A stretch of 64,000 nt of DNA from Cryptomeria japonica (Eukaryota > Streptophyta > Pinopsida > Cupressales > Cupressaceae), in assembly GCF_030272615.1 (NCBI RefSeq), contig NC_081413.1, forward strand, positions 332,856,302 to 332,920,301, written 5' to 3'. This document shows, in pieces, positions 56,144-64,000 of this stretch. Within the stretch, counting starts at the first letter, position 1; the number at the start of each line of letters is the position of its first letter. The notes under the pieces are model-generated. The model searched no databases. It was given only the letters and a program-made list of their open reading frames with translations, and had not been told where the DNA came from. A program made the translations under genes and the position numbers.

Positions 56144-58217
56144 TCGCTCCTGTCCCTTAGTGAAGGACGGGAGCTCGTTTTTAAATATTTTACTATTCCT
56201 GCAAGGTCAAGATGAATTACGAATTGGAAGTGATGGAGAAAGGCGAGATCTTTCCATTGAATATAAATTGAAGATTTTCATGAGTACAGAAATGCCTCCA
56301 GGGGAAAGATCGCTCCTGTCCCTCAGTGAAGGACCGGAGCTACAAATTCAATTTCGCCTTGTCCTTGCAAGATTTTGATGACTTAATGATTTGAGGACGT
56401 CCAAAGGAAGATGCTTTGCCAAATGAATATAATTTGAGATGCAAAAAACGAAGGAGAATGACCTATATTGACCAAATCGCTCCTGTCCCTCTCCAAGGGA
56501 CCAGGGCGAGGTACCTTGTAGCTCTCGTCCCTCTCCCAGGGACCAGAGCGATTTCCTTCATTATGCAAAATCCAGACAAAGGTCAAGGCAAGTTTACGTT
56601 CAAAAACAAGGAAAAACATGAGATAAATGCGTTGAATATAAATTGAAGATTTTTGGGACGTCCATAACAGTGCTAATTGCCTAAATCGCTCCTGTCCCTC
56701 AGTGAAGGACCGGAGCTACAAATCCAATTTTGCTTTGTCCTTGCAAGATTTTAACGTCTTGACGATGTGAGAAGGTCCAAAGAGGTACATTTTATCAAAT
56801 GAATATAACTTGAAGTGCTGTCGGGGAGATCAACAGGGTAGCAAGTCCGGCTTGAGTGAGGTCCTGATCCTGAAATTTGGCTAAGTCTGGAATGTCCTGA
56901 TCCTGAAATTTGACTAAGTCTGGAAACTAAAAAACCTCCAAAAACTAGATTTTGCAATATAACTCCTGGAGGTCTGAAACCACTCTCAAACATCCTGAAA
57001 GTATATATGGAATATAACTTAAAGTATAAGAAAGAAGAAGCATAGAAGGAAATGTCACTTATACTTAAATGTTATATTCCATTAAAATTATCCTCATAAA
57101 GAGTGCGAAAAGTCAAATTTCGCTCGTGTCCTTCTCCAAGGGTCCAGAGCGAAAAGCGCTCCTGTCCCTCTCCAAGGGACCAAGGCGAATCGCTCGTGTC
57201 CCTCACCAAGGGACCAGAGCGAAAATGCTTAGTTCAGCCATTCCTGACCTTGTTTGGACGAATCGAGACATCAAAGGCATGGTGAAGGACGAAATGAGCA
57301 TGATAGAGCATCCAGACTTGATCAAAACAATAAAATGCTTAAGTTCGCTCCTGTCCCTCAGGAAGGGACCAGAGCGATTTTTGTTATAGATGATTTTCTC
57401 GCCAAGTTACGACCGATTCCAAGGCATGGACGAATGGAAGGACGCATTATGAACCCGTTGAATATAAATCTGGAAGCTAGCAAAGTGAAGTGAAGCATAC
57501 AAAGCCAAGATCGCTCCTGTCCCTCTCCAAGGGACCAGGGCGATATGATGATTATATTGCCGTCCCTCCAAGATCAGGACACTCCAAGGCGAAGAACAAG
57601 GTACCAAGGACGTTTCGAAGCATCTCCATCAAGCACAAAGTTACAAGGATCGCCACATTGAGGGATTTGCTCTAAAATATCCTAATTCGCTCCTGTCCCT
57701 CAGGAAGGGACCAGAGCGAAATTTCCATAAAGACCAAGATTTTGAAAGTTTAACAAGTATCAAGCCACCAAGAGGAATCAAGGGACGTCATTTCACGCAT
57801 TGAAGGTAATGGCAAGTTGAAGAACGCAAGGACAAGCTTAAAAACTTGAAGTTCGCTCCTGTCCCTCAGGAAGGGACCAGGGCGATATTCTTCTAAACAC
57901 CAAAACGCCTCGTTGAATTCAAGTAAAATGAAAGTGGAATGGAGGAATAACATTGTTTGTCCCTCACAATGAAAATTGGAGTTCGAAGATGTGAGATCAA
58001 GGAGATAGCATGAAGATCGCTCCTGTCCCTCTCCAAGGGACCAGGGCGATATCACCACAAAAGGACATTCAATCGCAAGGATAAGTCAATCAAGTTCGAA
58101 GATCCCAAGGAAAATGGCAAATTCAACGTAGAAATGAAGACCTTGGACGTAAAAAATTGCAAGAATCATGACCAAATTGATGGATCGCTCCTGTCCCTCA
58201 GTCAGGGACCAGGGCGA
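56144..58217. repeat. Phased hairpin array of unit E (14 copies)
   Basis: Imperfect palindromes of ~33 bp with core TCGCTCCTGTCCCT-ctcca-AGGGACCAGAGCGA start at 56144, 56310, 56477, 56521, 56686, 57120, 57155, 57189, 57344, 57511, 57687, 57852, 58017 and 58184. Most intervals are 165-167 bp (one 176, one 155). Exceptions are a 44-bp doublet and a triplet at 57120-57223. Between hairpins only a TTGAATATAAATTGAAGAT-like block is shared, so the palindromes are the conserved part of an old tandem repeat. Confidence 0.92.
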
Positions 58218-58545
58218 TGAGGTACGTATCTTCTCACCTTTTCAAAATTTGGCGCTCAAACACATTTTTTGAATTTATTTAAATGCTAGAAAAAATCGAT
58301 ATTTAGTTAAAAGCATTTAAATAGCGCATGGTATGTATTTATTAATTATTTTTTGCCTTTGTAAAAAATCGAAATTTATTAATTAAAAATAAAGGCATTT
58401 AATAATTAATTATTAATTTAATAAAAATCAAAAGGGAGCGCTTGGGTTTATTTTGTCAAGGTCGGCCTTTATTATTTATTTAAAAATCGTTTTAATTGCT
58501 ATATTTTGCAAAAAGTCGGCCTAAGGTCAATATGAAGGTGAGCGC

Positions 58546-58554
58546 CTATAAAGG
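58546..58554 (+). promoter_or_regulatory. TATA box 1 of unit E
   Basis: CTATAAAGG lies in a block (GTCGGCC, GGTGAGCGCCTATAAAGGA) matching unit A near 8960-8996. It lies 330 bp after the last hairpin. Confidence 0.6.
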
Positions 58555-58599
58555 AAGGTGTTTATTTCATTTTCACATCATCATTTATCATCTCTCATA

Positions 58600-59400
58600 T
58601 GCAACTTGGAGAAGGCAAAAGAGGAGCGAATTTCATACAAAGGAAGGGCGAAATTATCATTCAAGAGGAGGAGCGAATTCAATCAAAGGTGGTGCGAAAC
58701 TACTATCCAAAGGAGAGGCGAACTTGAAGTTTCAAGTTAGGCGAACTTGTCCAAGGCATTGGAGATCACGTCAAGGACACGTCAAAGATGGCGAAATTGC
58801 TAACTTGAAGAGGAGATCACGTCCAAGACTTGAAGGGTGGCGAAGTTGATAAGAGGAACGTTCTTTTGAAGATCACATCAAGACTATCGAATTTCAAATT
58901 TTGTCTAGGCGAATTCTTTTATTTTGCATTCTAGAGTTAGCTCTCTAGTGAGGTATGGCGATATGGATTTATTGTTTTGATTTTGATTGTTGATCGTCAT
59001 AGCCTTCAAATTTTGAATTTTGAATTTTGAATTGCAGTAGCCCAATCGTTTTTTAGGAAATGATTAATAAAGGACTTATCATTAAGTTTCCTAAAAAATT
59101 GCTCTCTAATTTATGTTATGTATTGCAAAATCATGGTACTAATTTTGAAATGTTGTGTAGGCCTCAAATGGAGATCTCATCAAGGAAAATCAAGCCGGAT
59201 CAAGGACGGTCTTCGCCAGGACGATCAAGCCAGGACAAGGGCGAACTCTTTCAATCCAGTGTTCCAAGGCGAGGTACATCATCTTCCTGCACATCAAGGA
59301 CGCAAGGAGTTAGAACAAGGGCTCGTTGAAGAAGCAAAATAGTTCCAGATGAATTAATTAAAGCAAGCTTCTCAACAACATCAAGTTGAATATCTACCAA
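58600..59400 (+). other. Purine-rich leader of unit E
   Basis: GGCGAA or GAGCGAA recurs about ten times between 58620 and 58870, alongside repeated GATCACGTC(A/C)A. There is no long ORF where unit A has its gene. Short frames (for example 59060-59329) show no family resemblance. Confidence 0.6.
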
Positions 59401-59658
59401 GTTCCAAGTGTCAAATGAGGTGGCGTCCTAGTCATCATTTCTCCAATCAGTGAAGTCCATCTCAGCATGTCCAGATTCAATGTACTTAACTCATGGAAGG
59501 TGGCACAAACTCCGATGTACCTACCCCGGCTATCCATTGGTCGATTTTTCTAGAAGGGACATGTGTCCAAGCAATACAATTTTGTCATTGGTCAAACATT
59601 AAATGTTATGTAATGGTTGTAACAAACCTTAATTAGGGTTTTCATTGTTGAATCTTGG

Positions 59659-59715
59659 CCATTGATCTTGAATTGATCTAAGCCATCAAATTGTATTGTG
59701 GGCACTATATAAGCC
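59659..59715 (+). promoter_or_regulatory. GGCCATT box and TATA box 2 of unit E
   Basis: CTTGGCCATTGATC (59656) is followed 46 bp later by CTATATAAGCC (59705-59715). The pair recurs in A, B and H. It lies ~850 bp from the 3' end. Confidence 0.6.
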
Positions 59716-60553
59716 CAAACATTTCATTTGTAAAGGATGATGAGAGAGAGTTGTAAATAGTTGGAAGAGTTGGAATATAGTTCATAGAATAGCAATTAGA
59801 GTAGAATAGGAGGACAAGGCAAGAAATTGTTGCCATTGATTGTAAACAAACTCCATTTTCATTGAAGTAATGGTGAAATATGTCGTTTTCTTGCAATTTG
59901 CATGGTTTCTTGTTGAAGTCTTCAATCTTAGATGGTAGATGATTAAATGAATGGAGGAAATGTGATTAATTGATGATGGAATTCGTATATCCATACTACT
60001 AGCAGTTTGTTGATTGCAGACTTGCCTTGCATAGTCAACTGGATCATTCAGCCTAAGCTCAATTTCAAATTGTTGCCTCTTCATTGATATGCATCAACTT
60101 GGATGGTATCTATGCCTGCGGTGATGATTTGAACATCATAAAGCTTCCTTAGAAGATCGCACTAGCCTTGTGTAGATGTTCCATTGATGTCAAAACAAGA
60201 CCTAGTTAGAATTTCATCAAAAATCAAATCATTGCTCCTACATTCTTAGTATTAGGATTAGATCCTCTCTTCGCCCTTATCCTTTTTCCATTTTTTTAAT
60301 CTAAGTTAGTAAGAGCCTGTGTCCAGCAAAGCAGATCGGAAGTTCAATGTAAGTCCCCTTGTGATTCCAGCAAATCACATCATACCACTGGAGCTTGTCC
60401 ACACGTGGAGACCCCACTAAAAGAACCTTGGAGTCTACCTAATTGATCCTTTACGCGAATCTTCAGCAGTTAGAGACTATTTTCTCAAGAGAGGATAAGA
60501 TACCTATTGGTATTTTATTCTGTGTATGATTGTGTGTAAAATACACGTCAACA

Positions 60554-62690
60554 ATACCCTGGGAGGAATATCTGTTTGAATGGCGACCACGGTTTGCTCA
60601 GTTACCAATGGATATGAAGATTGCCTCATGAATTCTTCAAAACCAGAAGTGGAAGTATCAATTTCTGATAATTGAATGCAAGTGGGATTATCTTCAGGAA
60701 CTTTCAACACATTTTCTTGTTGTCGATCAGGAGAAGGCTCGTATGCTGAAATGGGAATTGCATTCTGAGGAGACTCATCTACGAGCAAATCAGGAGGAGA
60801 AAGAGGCGTCTCAATGGAAACTGGAGGAATGATCTCGTGAGGCGAGTCTGAAACTGGAGACTTAGGCACATCGTCAGATTGCTGCCCCTCTTCTGGATTA
60901 TCCAGATCGATCACTCGAACATGGAACCGTGATTTCTCCTTCCCACGAGTAGTCATCTCCTCAGGAGGCAGCACTACTGCACGACTAACTCGTAACTTGA
61001 TCCTTGTGCCTGAAGATGAAGCACCCTCCTTATTATCAATCTGAATCTCAGACTTCCGTCCAAGAGGCCCTGTAGAATCATCTTCTTTACCAACCTTGAT
61101 TTTGATAAGTCTAACAGCATTACTTTTCAGCCATGCGTTAGTGTTGGCCAAGATAGGCTGAAATCTGTCAAGGATGGAGACGCACTCCTTGTGTGACCAT
61201 TGGATCAAAGGAAGTGGAGCTTCTGGAACCCTCCGTGAAGTGTATTCAGGATCAAGTATATGCGCGTCATCAATCATCCCTTGTGAGATATCCGCCAAGT
61301 TCAAGTCAACAATTTGCTCAACAGTGAGCCTGCAGTAATTCATCTTGAAGACTTCGGCTTCTGTGCGGAGATCTACCCAGATGTCTTCAATGCCATGAAC
61401 ATGCACAAAGGATTTCTTGATCTTCTCCTTCATACCTCTATAATCAAAATCAGCTCTAGGTTTGAACCTCTTAAGCTTGATTTCCTGCAATTCAGCCTCC
61501 ATGGCCTTAGCCTTCACAGATGTGACAAGGGAGTATTGACCAATTTTCAGTGGGTTTGTGCTAGAGATCCCCATTCCAACCTTGTGTCTAGCAGACTGAA
61601 AAGTATGAACAGCCATGATTTGTCTTCCCAACTCCATAAGAATTATCTTATCGGTTGGGTATCTTGGAAGCATGTATGGCTGACCATCATAGCATCCAAT
61701 CCTCATATAGGTGAAGGTAGGAAATTGCAGGAACAAACACCCATACTCAGACACCTTGACCCATGCCTCATCTGATACTCTTTTGTTTCTGAGATCCATG
61801 TCAAACTGACACATGAAATATCCGAAGAATGCATCTTGGACTCTTTTGAAATGTAGTCTGCTAGGTTTCAATGGCAACTAGTCATAATATTCCCAAACTG
61901 GTATAAGCGAGCGATCACCCTTGGTAGATAGACCTGGAAAGTGTCTAAGTGACGCTGCTAAATATACCAAATAAGAATTCATGAAGAAGGTCATAGTAGT
62001 AGGAACTGCTGCAAGTTGTTCGCACAAAGCATTGCTGATGATTTCACCCCATGAAATGTGATGCGACTGTCGTATGAACATAATGAATTGATACATCCAT
62101 GGCTCAAAGACATTAGAGTGCTCAAGGCCCATCATCTTGCTGAGAAGAGTGATGGTGTCTCCTATCTCCCACTTGAAATCACAACGGTACAACTTTGCCC
62201 ATCTTGAGAAGGAAGGACATGGCTCTTGGATCCACCTATTGATGTGTCGCTTCCAATCTTTTTCCCTTTTCACATAATACTCTGCTGCACTTTCTTTGGT
62301 GATTTCCATATAAACAGGTGTAGGAGGTATTTTGAAGACCTTCTCGATTGTATCCGCATCAAGACGAATTATAGCTTCACCATCATCATTTTTGATGACT
62401 CTTGACTCTTTGTCAAAATGATGGGCGCATGCAAGAACAAACTTAGGTTCTAGGGCAGCCACTGGGAAAGAAGATGCATGATGGATATGGCTGTCCAACA
62501 GCCGCTGCAAGTTGTTATCCTGTGGATCTTCTACCCTGTTGATGAATTCTGCCATATCAACATGCCCTATTTCCATGTCCCTGATGCGATCCATAGGAGA
62601 AGAAACTTGGGAAGGTGCAACCTCATTCTGGTATTTGTCATATTTGTATTTCATTTTTTTTGGAGTTGGAGATGCCGGCAAATCTGACAT
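60554..62690 (-). pseudogene. Unit C ORF, 5' part: LPRYPTD-family protein
   Basis: I take the Met at 62690 (MSDLPASPTPKK) as the start. The frame is open further upstream, but that extension is hydrophobic and has no counterpart in A or B. The N-terminal part has EIGHVDMAEF and ACAHHFDKESRVI..DDGEAIIRLDADTIEKVFKIPP, matching A and B. A TAG at 61878 follows VWEYYD. The next part holds FTYMRIGCYDGQPYMLPRYPTDKIILMELGRQ (about 61650-61700), a basic/polar central region (KLRVSRAVV) and an acidic Pro/Ser-rich linker. Unit E then interrupts at 60553. The same frame resumes at 55698. Apart from the insertion and TAG codons the gene is undamaged. Confidence 0.8.
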
Positions 62691-63099
62691 TGATTGTGAA
62701 CCTGGAATGCTGTGATGAAGACTTAAAAGAGTTAAGGCAATATCATAGTCAGTTGTAAATATCATTCTTCCTTCTTCAAATGGGTAAAACTTTGATTTCT
62801 GAATTTCACGGTTTTGTGAGAGGAAGAGGGGAGATATGTAGAAATGGGGAAAATCTTGACTTTGACCAATTTCGGATCTTGGGAGAATTTTCGCAAGTAT
62901 ACAAGTTGGAAAGGACATACATGCAACTGGGGTTTTAAAACCCGAATACAAGTACACTTGTAAATTCGAAAATGAAGAAATGGACGAAAAATGAGATTTT
63001 GACTTGAGGGAAATGATGGAAATGGAAAGTACGGATATGGGGAACATGAATGGATAGAAATGGGAATATCCAGGAAAGTCATTTTCATGAAAATGGGAA

Positions 63100-64000
63100 G
63101 AACTTTTCAACATGTAATCCGGTTTTTAAAACCCGAATTTGCTAGGGAGGGGTATTTCATATTTTTCAAGCTTGGAATTTTAACCAAAAATGATTAAATT
63201 TCTTAACCGTAGGGGAAGAACAATAATTTCCAGCGAACTTGTAATCGAGATTAAAAATCCCGAATACAAGTTAAGAGGGAATTTTGAGAATAACAATGCA
63301 ATTCAACAATTGCATTTCAAGGGGAAGATTTCTTTCACAAAAACCAAATTTTTTGGGGAAGAACATCACATACCAAAAATGTAACTAATAACGAAAAATA
63401 AAGAAAACAAGAAAATAATAAAATGAAGAGAAGAAAGGAAGGAGAACATACCTTTCTTAAAAATGCAAAATGCTTCTCCAATAATGCAACAATTCTTGAA
63501 ATGAAGAAGCAAAACCGGTGAAAAGGAGCAATCCGGAATATCAAACCCTTATCACGTTTTTTGTAAAAATGCCCCAAATATAGCAGCAATCTTAAACTTG
63601 GAGGACCAAAATGCCAATTAGAGTGTGCATCCAAGTTTATTAGAGCAAAACGCCTAAGGTAGAAGAAGAAGCAATGATCCAAATGATTGAAAACATTGCC
63701 AAAGGGAGAAAACGTGGCCAAAGGGAATGAAATGGCCACCATTATAAACTCCAACGGCATCATCAAATGGTGCGAAAATCCTCTCACCCTCCACGCCTAA
63801 GTAGGAAAGGGCAAAACGATTTAGGAGTGTGCAAATTTATGAAGTAAAAAACGCCCAAAATGTGGGTTTAAAGAACCACGTTTTTGCTGATTTAGCTCTA
63901 AAAACCAGTCAATATAACCTCCATTTGGCATGAAAGATGTTGATGATTGCATGAAAATAGGGTAGAAGCAAAAACGCCTTTCCTCCCTAAAAAATCTCCA
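63100..64000. repeat. Upstream region of unit C
   Basis: Sequence upstream of the C ORF (sense minus) that matches unit D 20800-21548. It contains inverted phrases such as GTAATCCGGTTTTTAAAACCCGAA and CTTGTAATCGAGATTAAAAATCCCGAATACAAG, the latter a long imperfect palindrome also present in D near 20937. A minus-strand TATA-like GTTTATAATGG is near 63743. Confidence 0.7.

Larger units (their letters stand above)
55699..60553 (+). mobile_element. Long LTR-like unit E (ORF-less, TSD atacc)
   Basis: This is a 4,855-bp single unit in the ORF of unit C. Its ends are TGTTGTGACGTTTTCACAC...ACACGTCAACA and its target duplications are atacc at 55694-55698 and 60554-60558. In sense order (plus) it has a subterminal hairpin (GCCCCATTGCAAATGGGG), 14 phased hairpins (56144-58217), TATA 1 (58546), a purine-rich leader with repeated GGCGAA, TATA 2 (59705) and an ~850-bp tail. 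It is collinear with unit A except that the A ORF is missing; about 700 bp of non-coding sequence lies there. It is most simply a solo LTR. Confidence 0.92.
53361..64000 (-). mobile_element. Long LTR-like unit C (with nested unit E)
   Basis: The 3' end in sense direction (minus) is at 53361, where the plus strand reads TGTTGGTTGAAAATTTTG after the candidate target copy catgc (53356-53360). 53361-54430 matches unit D 18993-20080 and 62950-64000 matches D 20700-21548. Between them lies a ~1,118-codon ORF, interrupted only by unit E and two TAG codons. From the alignment with D the unit should end about 1 kb beyond the window, near 65000. Confidence 0.88.

Noticed and set aside
56144-58217. Regularly spaced palindromic repeats resembling a CRISPR array
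   Set aside because: The repeats are imperfect and the spacers (about 130 bp) are too long and partly homologous. The context is a plant LTR-like unit with TG..CA ends and a target duplication.
61878-63113. Longer start of the unit C protein at 63113
   Set aside because: The extra ~140 residues are hydrophobic, match no part of the A or B proteins, and lie in sequence that aligns with non-coding unit D. The Met at 62690 fits the family.

Overview
The window looks like intergenic nuclear DNA from a large plant genome. Gymnosperm (conifer-like) is my best guess. This rests on the near absence of host genes, the wall-to-wall nested long LTR elements, the Ty3/gypsy chromoviruses primed by initiator-Met tRNA, and very long LTR-like units. 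I recognise no convincing single-copy host gene, tRNA, rRNA or CRISPR.

Layout from left to right. Bases 1-94 and 7824-13756 are one long LTR-like unit (unit A, + strand), split by a structurally complete chromovirus (element 1, 100-7818, - strand, TSD gtatg). Unit A carries a hairpin array, a TATA box, a decayed ~1,070-codon ORF and a 3' end ..CAACA. Next come an unidentified ORF (13757-14609), the integrase/chromodomain tail of a second chromovirus (15371-16126) and its 3' LTR (16105-18156). A third gypsy integrase (18165-23050) is split by a 3.55 kb single LTR-like unit (D, 18993-22544, TSD aagca). A solo LTR follows (Q, 23652-25611, TSD catgg), then a decayed gag-like region with its own LTR (about 26900-29440), and the 5' end of a minus-strand gypsy (29437 to about 30946). 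Unit B (32889-39830, TSD ggatg) is a complete 6.9 kb relative of A with an ORF on the - strand. A further LTR with a repeat array starts at 40116. An unidentified GC-richer coding-like stretch is split by a 1.3 kb solo LTR (S, 43874-45170, TSD actta). From about 47000 there is a stack: unit H (related to A) contains solo LTR T (TSD atgag) and chromovirus LTR P2; the leader of P2 contains unit C; and the ORF of unit C contains unit E (55699-60553, TSD atacc).

The candidate for a previously undescribed system is the A/B/C/D/E/H group. Every member with both ends in the window is a single TGTTG...CAACA unit flanked by a 5-bp target duplication, so it was made by an LTR-retrotransposon integrase. 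None shows an internal LTR pair. A, B and C each hold a ~1,070-1,170-codon gene for a shared, unnamed protein family. That family has an N-terminal globular region, an LPRYPTD box, a basic/Ser-rich linker, an IAxxxxDKxxDE box and a coiled-coil tail, with no RT, protease, integrase or zinc knuckle. D and E have the same ends, arrays and promoters but no such ORF. A second TATA box lies 0.8-0.9 kb from the 3' end of each unit. I infer giant LTRs with a gene embedded in U3 under its own promoter, loosely like the U3 gene of some retroviruses. A non-autonomous gag-only element is the main alternative. Each LTR family also carries its own array of short motifs; the most striking is the ~166-bp-phased hairpin array of unit E.
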